Positions 54,326-63,519 of a stretch of DNA of 64,000 nucleotides are shown one piece after another. The notes below the pieces were generated by a model. That model was given only the letters and a program-made list of their open reading frames with translations, was not told the origin of the DNA and searched no databases. Made by a program: the position numbers and the translations under genes. The DNA lies in NCBI RefSeq assembly GCF_033170155.1, contig NZ_CP137079.1, positions 930,001 to 994,000 on the forward strand. Direction: 5' to 3'. The first letter of the stretch is position 1. Each line of letters begins with the position of its first letter. Source of the stretch: Raineyella sp. W15-4 (GTDB lineage Bacteria; Actinomycetota; Actinomycetes; Propionibacteriales; Propionibacteriaceae).

Positions 54326-55522
54326 GTGAGTGGAGCGCGACCTTTCGTGGTGGGGATCATCGGCGGCGGCCAGTTGGCCCGGATGATGTACGGCCCGGCC
54401 ACCCGCCTGGGGCTGCACGTCCGGCTGCTCGCCGAGGCCCCCGGGGTGAGCGCGGAACTGGTCGCCCACGACGTGGTGGTGGGCGACTACACCGACCGGG
54501 AGACCGTGCTGGCGTTCGCCGAGGGCTGTGACGCGGTGACTTTCGACCACGAGCACGTCCCGACCACCTTGCTCGAGGAGCTGGAGGCGCGCGGGGTGGC
54601 CGTACGTCCCGGTCCGGGTGCGCTGGTCCACGCCCAGGACAAGGTGGTGATGCGGGAGCGGCTGGCGGCGCTCGGGGCACCGTGCCCGGCGTACGCAGTG
54701 GTCGACTCCGTCGCCGACCTGGTCGCCTTCGGGGACCGGATCGGCTGGCCGGTGATCGCCAAGACCTCCCGGGGCGGCTACGACGGCAAGGGCGTGTGGA
54801 AGATCGACGGGCCAGACCAGGCGACGGTGCCGTTCGCGGCGGTGGCTGCCGGCGAGGTCGGCGGCGGCACCACCGCCGGCTCCGGCACCAGCGGGGAGGT
54901 ACGCATCCTCGCCGAGGAGTTCATCGACTTCACCCGGGAGCTGTCCGCGCTGGTCGTCCGGTCCCCCTCCGGCCAGGGGGTGACCTACCCGATCTCGGAG
55001 ACCGTCCAAGACCACGGCATCTGCGCCGAGACGATCACCCCCGCGCCCGGACTGGACGAGGCGCGGATCCTCGCCACCCAGCAGCTGGCGCTGCGGATCG
55101 CCGGTGACCTCGGTGTGGTGGGCGTGCTGGCGGTGGAACTGATGGAGGCCCGGGACGGCCGGATCCTGGTCAACGAACTGGCAATGCGCCCGCACAACAC
55201 CGGCCACTGGTCGATCGACGGGGCACACACCTCGCAGTTCGAGAACCACCTGCGGGCGGTCGCGGACCTGCCGTTGGGCGATCCGGCGGTGCGTGCCCCG
55301 TGGACGGTGATGGAGAACGTGCTGGGCGGCTCCCGGGAGGACTTGGCCGGCGGGCTGCTGCACGTGATGTCGCGGGACCCGCAGCTGAAGGTGGAGCTCT
55401 ACGGCAAGACGGTCACGCCCCGCCGCAAGGTCGGGCACGTGACTGCGTACGGTACCGACCTGGCGGACGTCCGGGCCCGCGCCCTGCACGCCGCCCGCTA
55501 TCTGATGGGAGAGATCGCATGA
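54326..55522 (+). CDS. purK: N5-carboxyaminoimidazole ribonucleotide synthase
   Basis: 398 residues, ATP-grasp enzyme: AIR + bicarbonate + ATP to N5-[16 protein letters not shown] at the N-terminus, FDHEHVP (about 70), [14 protein letters not shown] as the ATP loop, [17 protein letters not shown] and [16 protein letters not shown] at the active site. A Gly/Thr-rich insert ([15 protein letters not shown], about 175-190) replaces a surface loop. GTG 54326 lies 8 nt after TAGCCT. Its stop overlaps purE (ATGA). Confidence 0.95.
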   Translation: MSGARPFVVGIIGGGQLARMMYGPATRLGLHVRLLAEAPGVSAELVAHDVVVGDYTDRETVLAFAEGCDAVTFDHEHVPTTLLEELEARGVAVRPGPGALVHAQDKVVMRERLAALGAPCPAYAVVDSVADLVAFGDRIGWPVIAKTSRGGYDGKGVWKIDGPDQATVPFAAVAAGEVGGGTTAGSGTSGEVRILAEEFIDFTRELSALVVRSPSGQGVTYPISETVQDHGICAETITPAPGLDEARILATQQLALRIAGDLGVVGVLAVELMEARDGRILVNELAMRPHNTGHWSIDGAHTSQFENHLRAVADLPLGDPAVRAPWTVMENVLGGSREDLAGGLLHVMSRDPQLKVELYGKTVTPRRKVGHVTAYGTDLADVRARALHAARYLMGEIA

Positions 55523-56031
55523 CCGAGGCAGTTCAGTCCACCGCCCAGCCCCGGGTGGGCATCGTGATGGGGTCCGACTCCGACTGGCCGGTGATGGAGC
55601 CGGCGGCGATCGCACTGCAGGAGTTCGGCATCGTCTACGAGGCCGACGTCGTCTCCGCGCATCGGATGCCCGAGGCGATGGTGGCGTACGGCCGCCACGC
55701 GCACGAGCGCGGCCTGGAGACGATCATCGCCGGGGCCGGCGGCGCCGCCCACCTGCCCGGGATGCTCGCCGCGCTGACCCCGCTGCCGGTGATCGGCGTC
55801 CCGGTGCCACTGAAGTACCTCGACGGGATGGACTCACTGCTCTCCATCGTCCAGATGCCGGCCGGGGTGCCGGTGGCCACCGTCGCGATCGGGAACGCCC
55901 GCAACGCCGGCCTGCTCGCCGTACGGATCCTCGCCGCCGGCGATCCGGAGCTCACCGCGAGGATGATCGCCTTCCAGGACGAGTTGCGGGCGACCGCCGA
56001 GGCCAAGGGCGAACGGATCCGCGACCACTGA
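55519..56031 (+). CDS. purE: N5-CAIR mutase (class I PurE)
   Basis: 170 residues. Converts N5-CAIR to CAIR, the step after Pur[14 protein letters not shown] (phosphate site), [11 protein letters not shown] with the catalytic His (about 57), [15 protein letters not shown] and [27 protein letters not shown]. The start overlaps the purK stop. The purK-purE pair completes the set with purN and purH in the first 10 kb. Confidence 0.96.
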   Translation: MTEAVQSTAQPRVGIVMGSDSDWPVMEPAAIALQEFGIVYEADVVSAHRMPEAMVAYGRHAHERGLETIIAGAGGAAHLPGMLAALTPLPVIGVPVPLKYLDGMDSLLSIVQMPAGVPVATVAIGNARNAGLLAVRILAAGDPELTARMIAFQDELRATAEAKGERIRDH

Positions 56032-56172
56032 CGTCGGCTGGGTCACCGGACTGTGCTTTGAGCGCCGAAGCGGAACGCAGGGTTACCAGCACCGTCCAGA
56101 ACGCCCTGGCTGAGCGTGGCTAAAGGGAGGCGGCAGCGGGCTGGGCAGGCTCAGTGACACAGCGTAGACACG

Positions 56173-56213
56173 CCGCGGGTGTGGACGGGGCGCCCGGGCG
56201 TTCACACCCGCGG
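56173..56213. terminator. Hairpin between purE and the convergent gene
   Basis: 11-bp arms CCGCGGGTGTG (56173-56183) and CACACCCGCGG (56203-56213) enclose a 19-nt GC-rich loop, between convergent genes. Confidence 0.6.
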
Positions 56214-56238
56214 ACAGATCAGACGGGCACGAAGAGCC

Positions 56239-57321
56239 TTATGGGCAACTCGAGACCGCGGTCCACGTCAGCTTGATATATCCAGGCTTGCGTACGTCGT
56301 TGCCGCTGTTGCCGTTGGGCGCGACGCTTCTCGCGGGGCTCGAGACATAGGTGGAGTTGACGTAGTCGGAGCCACCACCGCCGGCGGCGCCGATTCCCAC
56401 CCCGATCCCGCTCGGTTGCTGGTCGGACCAGTTGGCGGCCACGGCTGCGCCGCTGCCGCCGCCGGCGTACCCGCCGCCGCCGGCGGCGCTGACGACGGCC
56501 CACGAAGGGCTCGCTAGGCTAGCCGTGACACCGTTGGCGCCATTGCCGCCGACCGTCAGATTGCCAGCCTGGCCAGCCGCACCATCTGCGGTGTCGAAAG
56601 CAGTCCGGGTGGAGCCGGTGGGCGTCGCACTGTGAGTGGTGGAGGCTCCACCGGCGGCGGACCCCAGGCCTGAGCCCGAAGCAGCGCTCTTGCCGATCGA
56701 CGCTGTCAACGTGTGCGTGTTATCGGTTACCACGAGGTTGCTGCCCTGGGTGCCGGAACCGCCGGTACCGGCACCGCCGCCGCTCGTGTTCCAGGATGGA
56801 GGCCGATAGCGCCCGGTTCCGCCGCCGCCACCGGCGATGGCCACAACAGTGCCACTGGCAGTGCCCAGCAAGATCGCGGTTCCGCCGCCGCCGGAACCTC
56901 CATAGGCGACGGTGGTTGCTCCTGAATAGCTGGGAACGCTGCCGCCGTCGCCGAAGCCGCTACCACCCACACTGGCGGTTCCCGAATCGGAGGGGAGGAG
57001 TCCGCCCTGCGCGACCACGAGCGCGAGTTGAGTGACGCCAGTCAGGTTGAGTGTGCCGGTCACTTTGCTGCCGCTGCTGCCGCCACCGCCGGCGCCGCCC
57101 CAGATCTCGAACTGGACGGTGGTGACGTCGGTGGGGACTGGCCAGATAGTCGTTACGGCCGCGGTGTATTCGGCGCTCTGCGTCGGCTGGGGTGCCACGT
57201 ATGTGCAGGTGAGTGACGCGGCGTACGCGGGTGCGGCGGCGGTGAGAGCAACCGCGGGCACTGCCCAGGCGGCGCCGAGGACAATGGTGCGCCGACGGGG
57301 GAGGCCGGACAACTCAGCCAC
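56239..57321 (-). CDS. Exported glycine-rich protein
   Basis: 360 residues. The N-terminus carries a Tat-like signal (LPRRRTIVLGAAWAVPAVAL then APAYAA). The first 40 mature residues contain TCTYVAPQPTQSAEY, then FEIWGGAGGGGSSGSKVTG starts a glycine-rich region extending to about 330 (repeated GGSGGGG, GGGGGTG, GGGSG). The C-terminus is YIKLTWTAVSSCP. The WGGAGGGG...G.I.L pattern is typical of bacterial glycine-rich surface proteins related to the Gly-rich domain of ALK-type receptors. No enzyme motif. GTG 57321 opens the signal; no convincing binding site was found. Confidence 0.75.
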   Translation of the reverse strand: MAELSGLPRRRTIVLGAAWAVPAVALTAAAPAYAASLTCTYVAPQPTQSAEYTAAVTTIWPVPTDVTTVQFEIWGGAGGGGSSGSKVTGTLNLTGVTQLALVVAQGGLLPSDSGTASVGGSGFGDGGSVPSYSGATTVAYGGSGGGGTAILLGTASGTVVAIAGGGGGTGRYRPPSWNTSGGGAGTGGSGTQGSNLVVTDNTHTLTASIGKSAASGSGLGSAAGGASTTHSATPTGSTRTAFDTADGAAGQAGNLTVGGNGANGVTASLASPSWAVVSAAGGGGYAGGGSGAAVAANWSDQQPSGIGVGIGAAGGGGSDYVNSTYVSSPARSVAPNGNSGNDVRKPGYIKLTWTAVSSCP

Positions 57322-57711
57322 GGTGGACTCAGGTGGTGGAGCTGCGTTCTGAGGGGTGCGAATCGCGGAGTGCCTTCCGTGATCGGATCTACGACAGGCG
57401 AGATGTTAGCGTGGCTTTGGGCCAACTGCGACACGCTTGTGGGTACCGGAGCGGTTGGGGTGGCACCGGAGCCCAGGATGTGGATTCGATGCCATCCGAT
57501 GCGGGGCGCGTCAACCGACCCGCACGACGTACAACTGGTACGGCGCGTGGCAGCGTGGCCGAGATCTGGTCCGGGAATATGAGAGATCCCGGGGCGAACT
57601 CAGTGCGGCGACGCCCGGCTGATCCCCCTCCTTCATGGCAGGCGCACACCGTCCCAGCGCGGCCGAGCCTCGTCCGTCCGAGAAGATCCGCGTCCCCAGC
57701 ACGCTGAGACC
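57322..57711. other. Intergenic region, 390 bp
   Basis: No supported gene. It lies upstream of the Gly-rich gene and downstream of the LCP gene, both on the minus strand. TAACAT (minus strand, about 57405-57410) is a conceivable -10. Otherwise nothing is recognised. Confidence 0.5.
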
Positions 57712-59172
57712 TCAGTTCTTCTTGTCGAACTGTCCCAGGCCGGTGGTGTTGCCGGTCTGCAGGGCACGGAACACCACCTTGGCCTTCGCGTCGTCCCACA
57801 GCACCGCGTCGCCCGCCGGGGTGCGGTAGCTGGTGTTGGCCGCCGGCACGCTGAACGTGTGGCCGCCGCCCGACCCGACCACTGCGGCACCGTAGAGCAG
57901 CGCCATCGCGTCGAGCGGGCCGGTGTCGGTGCCGCGGCTGATCGCGCCGCGGACGGCGTTGTTGAGGCCGATCCAGCGGACCGGGTTGATCACGGTCAGC
58001 GGGGAGACGGCCTTGTGGACCGTCGCGCCGACCATCGCCCGCTGGCGCTGGATCCGGCCGATGTCGCCCAGTGGGTCGGCCTTGCGCATCCGGACGTAGC
58101 CCAGCGCCTGGGCGCCGGTGAGCGTCTGGCAGCCGGCCGGCAGGTCGACGTGGGCGTCCTTGTCGCTCATCGGGGCGTCGAGGCACATCCGGATCCCGCC
58201 GAGGGAATCGATGATGCTGACGAAGCCGTCGAACCCGAGCCCCACGTAACCGTCGATCCGGACCCCGGTGTCCTGCTCGATGGTCTGGGCCAGCAGTTGG
58301 GGACCGCCGAAGGCGTAGGCGGCGTTGATCTTGTTCTTGCCGTGCCCGGGGATCGCGACGTACGAGTCGCGGGGGATCGAGACCAGTGCGGGCGCACCGA
58401 CCAGCGGGATGTGCAACAGCATGATGGTGTCGGTTCGGGCACTGTTCTCAGCGCCGCCGCCGTAGGCGTGGGTCTGGGAGGCGGTCAGTCCCACCCGGGA
58501 GTCCGATCCGGTCATCAGCAGCGTGATGCCCGGCTGACGGCCGGGCCGCTGGCCCGTCGAGGTCGCCTCGACCCGCGCCGAGCCGAACCAGGCCCAGGCC
58601 GGGAAGGCGAGCATGTACACCAACAGGACAGCGATCACTCCGACCGTCCAGCGCACCACCCGACGCCGTCGCGGGGCGCGTCCGCCGGGACCGGGCCGAC
58701 CACCGCGAGGGAGCCGGGGTCCGGTCCCACCCGGCTCCCCCGGGCCGACGGCACCGGGCAGGGCGGCGGGGTCAGGCCGGCGACGCATCGCCGAGCGGGG
58801 CGGCGGCGCAGGGGCCGACGGCGGCTCGCGCCAAGGGTCGGCCGGGGAGGCGTACGGATCGGCCGGTGAGGCGTACGGAGCGCGGGACGGGGTGCCCGGA
58901 GGAGTCCGGCGGGGATCCGGCTCGGCGCGGCCGCGGGGGATGAACACCGCGGTGGCCGGCTGGTCGCGGCGCGCACCGTCGGCCGCCCCGGTCGACCGGC
59001 TGGCACCGGGCGCAACGGGGGGCGGGGCCGGCTGGCCGAAGTCGGAGGCCGCCCGTCCGCGTTCCGGGGTCGAGGGCGCGCCGGACGGCGCCGCATCCTC
59101 TCCGAAGGGCCGTGAGGGATCCGGCGCATCGTCCCGGCCGTAGAGCCAGTCGAGGTCGTCGCGTCCAGCCAT
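57712..59172 (-). CDS. LytR-CpsA-Psr (LCP) family protein
   Basis: 486 residues. A cytoplasmic, Pro/Arg-rich N-terminal region (1-175) contains two copies of YASPADP and starts with DDLDWLYGRDD. One membrane helix follows (VIAVLLVYMLAFPAWAWF, about 180-198), then the extracellular LCP domain: LLMTGSDSRVGL, ENSARTDTIMLLHI, SIPRDSYV (catalytic Arg and Asp region), NAAYAFGG and YVGLGFDGF. LCP enzymes attach glycopolymers to peptidoglycan from lipid carriers. ATG 59172 lies 7 nt after TATTTT. Divergent from a second LCP-like gene. Confidence 0.92.
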   Translation of the reverse strand: MAGRDDLDWLYGRDDAPDPSRPFGEDAAPSGAPSTPERGRAASDFGQPAPPPVAPGASRSTGAADGARRDQPATAVFIPRGRAEPDPRRTPPGTPSRAPYASPADPYASPADPWREPPSAPAPPPRSAMRRRPDPAALPGAVGPGEPGGTGPRLPRGGRPGPGGRAPRRRRVVRWTVGVIAVLLVYMLAFPAWAWFGSARVEATSTGQRPGRQPGITLLMTGSDSRVGLTASQTHAYGGGAENSARTDTIMLLHIPLVGAPALVSIPRDSYVAIPGHGKNKINAAYAFGGPQLLAQTIEQDTGVRIDGYVGLGFDGFVSIIDSLGGIRMCLDAPMSDKDAHVDLPAGCQTLTGAQALGYVRMRKADPLGDIGRIQRQRAMVGATVHKAVSPLTVINPVRWIGLNNAVRGAISRGTDTGPLDAMALLYGAAVVGSGGGHTFSVPAANTSYRTPAGDAVLWDDAKAKVVFRALQTGNTTGLGQFDKKN

Positions 59173-59179
59173 GGGGGCC

Positions 59180-59185
59180 AAAATA
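59180..59185 (-). promoter_or_regulatory. -10 element TATTTT before the LCP gene
   Basis: Minus-strand TATTTT is separated by 7 nt (GGCCCCC) from ATG 59172; leaderless geometry. Confidence 0.55.
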
Positions 59186-59311
59186 CCCGGGCGCGCTGAA
59201 CACCCGGTGAAACCGCCCCGCGGCGTGGCGTTGCCGCGGACTGGGCAGCCCTGTCCTACTGTCAGAAGTGCTCCGAGAGCAAGGTCTGTCGTCCTCTCGA
59301 AAGTTCCCGTC

Positions 59312-60886
59312 GTGACCCATCGCCCGAGCGCCCAGCCAGTCGACCCGCAGCGTGCCGCGGAGGGCATCCGCGTGCGCCGTGGCACCGGACTGCTGCTGCT
59401 GAGCGCGGTCGCACCGGGCTCGGCCCAGTTGGTCGCCGGGAACCGCGCCGTCGGGGTGATCGCCCTGCGCTGCTGGGGGATCGTCCTTGCGCTGGTGGTC
59501 CTGCTCGGCGTCATCGGTGCCGTCTCCTGGGCCGCGCTGCTCACCGTCCTCGCCAATCCGCTGGTCACCGGCCTGGTCATCGTGGTGGCGGTGGTCGGCT
59601 CGCTGGGGTGGATCGGCCTGCTGGTCGACGCGTGGCGGCTCGCCTACCCGCCGGCGATGGAGCCCCGTCACCGCCGCGCCTTCGCCGCGGTGACCCTGAC
59701 GTTGGTCGTGCTCGTCGGCAGCGTCGTCGGCGTGAGCGTACGGACCGTCGCCAGCGGCGCCCAACTGGTCGGCACGGTCTTCGCCGGTGGTGGCACCGGC
59801 AAGGCCACCGGCGGGCGGGTGAACATCCTCCTGCTCGGCGCCGATGCGGGCAAGAGCCGGGTCGGGCTGCGCCCTGATTCGCTGACCGTGGCCAGTGTCG
59901 ACGTCGTCACCGGGCGGACCGTGCTGTTCTCGTTGCCGCGCAATCTGGAGGACGTTCCGTTCTCGGCCGGTTCGCCGATGCGCACCCTCTACCCGGCCGG
60001 GTTCAGCTGCCCCGACCACGAGTGCCTGCTCAACGCCGTCTACACCAGGGCCACCGAGGCCGCAGCCAAGGACCCGAAGCTCTACCCCGGTGTGGCCGAC
60101 CCGGGCGCGCGCGCCACCAAGGAGGCCGTCGAGGGAGCCACCGGGCTGACCATCAACTACTACGCCATGATCGACATGGCCGGCTTCCAGGGGCTGATCG
60201 ACGCCCTCGGCGGGATCACCCTCGACATCCGCAAGGACGTGCCGATCGGCGGCGGCACCTCCCCGATCCTCGGCTGGATCAGGGCGGGTGACGGAGTGCA
60301 CCTGGACGGCCTGCACGCCCTGTGGTTCGCCCGCTCCCGCCAGGGGGCCAACGACTTCGAACGGATGCAGCGGCAGAAGTGCGTGATGACGGCCGTGCTG
60401 CACCAGGCCGATCCGGTGACCGTGGTCGCCAAGTTCGACGCGTTGGCGACCGCCGGCGGCAGTATCCTCACCACCGACATGCCGCCCAGCGACATCGGTC
60501 GGCTGACCGACCTCGCCGTCAAGGCCCGAGCGCTGCCGATCAGCAGCATCAGCTTCATTCCTCCACTGATCTACCCCGGCAGCCCGAAGTACGACGTGTT
60601 GCGGGCGAGTGTGAAGGACCACATCGCCCGGGCCGAAGAACTGGACCGGGAGGCCGCCGCGGCCAGTACTGCGACCGCGTCGTCGTCCGCTGCTGGTACT
60701 GCGGCGGCGGCCGGCGGCGCGTCCGGTCCCGCCACTCCGGTGACCACCACTGCGGCCAACACCTCGACCACGACGGCTCCAGCCACGTCATCCTCCTCCG
60801 CCGCGGTTTCCGCGACCCCTTCGCCCTCTCCCGGGCCGGAGGTGGACAACCTCGAGTCGATCTGCCGGGTGGCCACGAACGGGTAG
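59312..60886 (+). CDS. LCP family protein with three to four N-terminal membrane helices
   Basis: 524 residues. Hydrophobic segments at about 20-40 (GTGLLLLSAVAPGSAQLV), 45-70 (VIALRCWGIVLALVVLLGV), 72-105 and 125-148. The LCP domain follows: VNILLLGADAGKSRVGLRPDSLTVASVD, SLPRNLEDVPF in place of the PRD motif, NYYAMIDMAGFQGLIDALGGI and ARSRQGANDFERMQRQK. A Thr/Ser/Ala-rich tail of about 60 residues closes it. PRN for PRD makes the activity less certain. GTG 59312 has a weak GAAAG. Its 3' end shows a local duplication. Confidence 0.85.
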   Translation: MTHRPSAQPVDPQRAAEGIRVRRGTGLLLLSAVAPGSAQLVAGNRAVGVIALRCWGIVLALVVLLGVIGAVSWAALLTVLANPLVTGLVIVVAVVGSLGWIGLLVDAWRLAYPPAMEPRHRRAFAAVTLTLVVLVGSVVGVSVRTVASGAQLVGTVFAGGGTGKATGGRVNILLLGADAGKSRVGLRPDSLTVASVDVVTGRTVLFSLPRNLEDVPFSAGSPMRTLYPAGFSCPDHECLLNAVYTRATEAAAKDPKLYPGVADPGARATKEAVEGATGLTINYYAMIDMAGFQGLIDALGGITLDIRKDVPIGGGTSPILGWIRAGDGVHLDGLHALWFARSRQGANDFERMQRQKCVMTAVLHQADPVTVVAKFDALATAGGSILTTDMPPSDIGRLTDLAVKARALPISSISFIPPLIYPGSPKYDVLRASVKDHIARAEELDREAAAASTATASSSAAGTAAAAGGASGPATPVTTTAANTSTTTAPATSSSSAAVSATPSPSPGPEVDNLESICRVATNG

Positions 60887-60901
60887 GTCTGCCGGGTAGC
60901 C
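60861..60901 (+). repeat. Duplication flanking the LCP stop codon
   Basis: TCTGCCGGGTGGCC (60861-60874) recurs with one mismatch at 60888-60901, period 27. The stop TAG (60884-60886) lies between the copies, and the second copy carries an extra TAG. Confidence 0.7.
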
Positions 60902-60970
60902 TCGGCGCGGTAGGCAGCCGTACGCCCGATAAGGTGCGTACGCCGCCCGACCGTGACCAGTGAGGAACCG

Positions 60971-62089
60971 ATGACCCTCCCCCCGCAGGAAGCCGCCACC
61001 GACCCGGCCGCCTCGACCGGGCCCGCCCCGGGACAGCGCGTGGCCGGGCCCACGGTGACGCCGGAAGCGGTCGACACCACAACGGTCAGCGCCGGCCCCA
61101 CCGCGGTCAGCGTGGTGATGCCGGTCCGCAACGAGTCGCGCCACCTCGAGGCGGCCGTGCGGCGGGTGCTGGACCAGGACTGCCCCGGCCCGCTCGAGGT
61201 CATCATCGCCGTCGGGCCGAGCCAGGACGACACCCGGGAGATCGCCGAGCGCCTCGCCACCGCGGACGAGCGGGTGCGGCTCGTCGACAACCCCACCGGC
61301 CGGACACCCGCCGGGCTCAACCGCGCCATCACCGCCTCGCGCCACGGCATCATCGTCCGGGTGGACGGGCACGGTGAACTGGGTGACGGGTACATCGCCA
61401 CCGCCGTCGAGACGCTCGCCCGCACCGGGGCGGCGAACGTCGGCGGCATCATGGACGCCCAGGGTCGTACGCCTTTCGAACAAGCCGTGGCTGTTGCCTA
61501 CACCAGCCGGCTCGGGCTGGGCGGGTCGACCTTCCACCTGCGGACCTCGCCCGAGGGGCCCGCGGACACCGTCTTCCTCGGCAGCTTCCGCAAGTCCGCG
61601 CTGGAGGCCGTCGGCGGCTACGACGAGACGCTGCACCGGGCCCAGGACTGGGAGCTGAACTACCGGCTGCGTCAGGCAGGAGAGCTGGTCTGGTTCACCC
61701 CCGCGATGCGGGTGACCTACCGGCCCCGGTCCACCTACCGGGCGCTGGCGCGCCAGTTCTACGACACCGGGAAGTGGCGCCGGGAGGTCGTCCGCCGACA
61801 CCCCGACACCCTCAACGCCCGCTACCTCGCCCCGCCACTGGCCGTGCTGGGAGTGCTCGTCGGACTGGCCGCCGGCGGCCACGGCAGCTACCACAAGGTC
61901 GGCTGGATGAAGCTGGGGTGGCTCGCTCCGATCGGCTACCTCGTCGGAGTGGTCGTCGGCGCCGCGGCGCTGCGCCGGGAGCTGCCCTGGCAGGTGCGGA
62001 TCCGGTTGCCGCTGGTCTTCGTCATCATGCACATGTGCTGGGGCCTGGGCTTCCTGGCCGGGTTGGGGGACGACCGCCCGGCCCACTGA
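60971..62089 (+). CDS. Glycosyltransferase family 2
   Basis: 372 residues. GT-A fold: AVSVVMPVRNESRHLEAAV (about 45-63), IIVRVDGHGEL holding the metal-binding acidic motif (about 125), FLGSFRKSALEAVGGYDET and AQDWELNYRLRQAGE as acceptor-site segments. Two C-terminal hydrophobic segments (PPLAVLGVLVGLAAGG and IGYLVGVVVGAAAL) tie it to the membrane. ATG 60971 has GAGGA 5 nt upstream; the in-frame GTG 60953 is an alternative. It probably builds the polymer ligated by the adjacent LCP proteins (inference). Confidence 0.88.
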   Translation: MTLPPQEAATDPAASTGPAPGQRVAGPTVTPEAVDTTTVSAGPTAVSVVMPVRNESRHLEAAVRRVLDQDCPGPLEVIIAVGPSQDDTREIAERLATADERVRLVDNPTGRTPAGLNRAITASRHGIIVRVDGHGELGDGYIATAVETLARTGAANVGGIMDAQGRTPFEQAVAVAYTSRLGLGGSTFHLRTSPEGPADTVFLGSFRKSALEAVGGYDETLHRAQDWELNYRLRQAGELVWFTPAMRVTYRPRSTYRALARQFYDTGKWRREVVRRHPDTLNARYLAPPLAVLGVLVGLAAGGHGSYHKVGWMKLGWLAPIGYLVGVVVGAAALRRELPWQVRIRLPLVFVIMHMCWGLGFLAGLGDDRPAH

Positions 62090-62181
62090 CCGCCGGCCTG
62101 GCCTCGTGGCCGGGGTGAGGTGCAGGACCTCGGGCGGCGGACGTCCGGTCCGCTGTCAGACGCCGGCGCTCGGCGCCGATC

Positions 62182-62964
62182 TCAGGCGGTGGCGCGTTCT
62201 GCCGCCGCGATCTGCGCCACCGTCGCGTCGTCGACCGGACCGTCGACGATCACCACCGACCCGTCACCCAGCACCGGGGCGACCAGAGCGGCCAGCACGG
62301 TGGCGTACGCCGTCGCCGGCCGGACCAGTCGCCGGCCGTACGATCCGTCGGGTGCATCGGTGATCAGCGACCCGGCGTCCTGAGCGACCTCCGCCCAGTC
62401 ACGACTCGCACCGTCATCTCCGCCGCCCGTGCCCTGCCACAGTGGGGCGCCCGGGGTGGCCGGCGCCTGGACATAGACGTCGGGCTGGGACAACACCTCG
62501 GCCCCGTAGTCCAGTACCCCGGCGCCGGTCGGTCGCGGGAAGCCGAGGCCCAGTGGATGCAGCGAGCAGGCCGCTGTCGCCCGGGCGCCGAGCGCTCGGG
62601 CCGTCGGGAAGTCGTCGGCGTACTCCTCGGGCCCGGTCACCACGAGATCGGGCCGGGGCCCACCCTCGTCCGGTTCGCGGACCAGCACGCCCACCTGCCA
62701 CAGCGCCGCCACCCAGGCCAGGGTGATCCAGTGCCCCGGATGGGTGGCGGCGAGCGGCAGGACGGCCACGTCGCCCTCGGCAAGGTCGAGCTCATCGGCG
62801 GCCAGGTTGGCTGTCTTGTCCACCCAGTTGACGAAGGTCCGCGCGGACAGTTCGACGCGTACGCCGCTGCTCGGTGCGTAGTAGGTGATCAGCGGGTCAC
62901 CGCCGCGTCGGCGGACCCGGTCGCGCAGGGAGTGGTCGAAGGACAGCGATCCGGCGGTGCGCAT
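62182..62964 (-). CDS. TIGR03089 family protein
   Basis: 260 residues, a shortened relative of AMP-binding (acyl-CoA synthetase-like) enzymes restricted to actinobacteria. Segments: PLITYYAPSSGVRVELSARTFVNWVDKTANLAADELDL (in two parts, about 20-60), DVAVLPLAATHPGHWITLAWVAAL and ARATAACSLHPLGLG. The adenylating P-loop-like motif of real synthetases is absent, so activity is unknown. ATG 62964 lies 7 nt after TAGGGT. Often found beside LCP and GT2 envelope genes, as here. Confidence 0.75.
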   Translation of the reverse strand: MRTAGSLSFDHSLRDRVRRRGGDPLITYYAPSSGVRVELSARTFVNWVDKTANLAADELDLAEGDVAVLPLAATHPGHWITLAWVAALWQVGVLVREPDEGGPRPDLVVTGPEEYADDFPTARALGARATAACSLHPLGLGFPRPTGAGVLDYGAEVLSQPDVYVQAPATPGAPLWQGTGGGDDGASRDWAEVAQDAGSLITDAPDGSYGRRLVRPATAYATVLAALVAPVLGDGSVVIVDGPVDDATVAQIAAAERATA

Positions 62965-62971
62965 GCGGAAG

Positions 62972-62977
62972 ACCCTA
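62972..62977 (-). promoter_or_regulatory. -10 element TAGGGT
   Basis: Minus-strand TAGGGT is separated by 7 nt from ATG 62964; no ribosome binding site. Confidence 0.55.
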
Positions 62978-63109
62978 CTGCGGCCTGCGGGTGTGATGCG
63001 ATGGGACCTGTCGTCGCCGTTCCACTGTCGAGATCGTTGCGTCCATGGCGGACTACCCTGCCGCAGGGGATCTGTCTGCTGGCTTGTGCGCTCGTTCTTT
63101 TTTGATGAT

Positions 63110-63385
63110 TCAGGATCTTCGGCTCTGGTGTGAGCGTATGGAGAGATAAGTGATAGTGAAGACCGTTCCTCCAGCGCCGATGAGGAACAACCCCAAGAAG
63201 AGGCCGACCCCTTGGCCATGCCCACAGTAATTACCCATGCTTCTCATTTCTTCTGGAGAGTTCCAGCATCCGAGTGTTGGCAGGAGAAAATTTGAGAATC
63301 GTGCAATGAGTAAGAGAAGCGTCAGGCAGACTGCTGCTGTGCTCAGGAATGCAATTGATGCTGCTCGGATGGGTGGCTTCGACAT
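63110..63385 (-). CDS. Small two-helix membrane protein
   Basis: 91 residues, unrecognised. Two membrane helices (ASIAFLSTAAVCLTLLLLIA and GVGLFLGLFLIGAGGTVFTI) flank a Cys-containing loop of about 30 residues (LGCWNSPEE, NYCGHGQG) that would lie outside the cell. The basic C-terminus SIRSHQSRRS is cytoplasmic. The ATG has AGGA 6 nt upstream and its own promoter. Base composition is clearly AT-richer than the rest of the window, suggesting recent acquisition. Confidence 0.65.
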   Translation of the reverse strand: MSKPPIRAASIAFLSTAAVCLTLLLLIARFSNFLLPTLGCWNSPEEMRSMGNYCGHGQGVGLFLGLFLIGAGGTVFTITYLSIRSHQSRRS

Positions 63386-63422
63386 GCTCCGTCCTGAAAA
63401 CTAGGGGTAACAGGTTGAACAA

Positions 63423-63451
63423 ACCCTACATCATTGAGAATGTGAGCACAA
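63423..63451 (-). promoter_or_regulatory. Promoter of the small membrane protein
   Basis: Minus-strand -35 TTGTGC (63446-63451) and -10 TAGGGT (63423-63428) are exactly 17 nt apart; the start codon is 38 nt downstream of the -10. Confidence 0.55.
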
Positions 63452-63519
63452 AGGAGCGGTGGCAGATGCGGCAGCATATCCCCTGGACGGGTTCTTGATT
63501 CGAGGGGAATGTTGCTCAG

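Noticed and set aside
57389-57711. Minus- and plus-strand frames in the gap before the LCP gene
   Set aside because: Short, Arg-rich, no start signal and no recognisable family.
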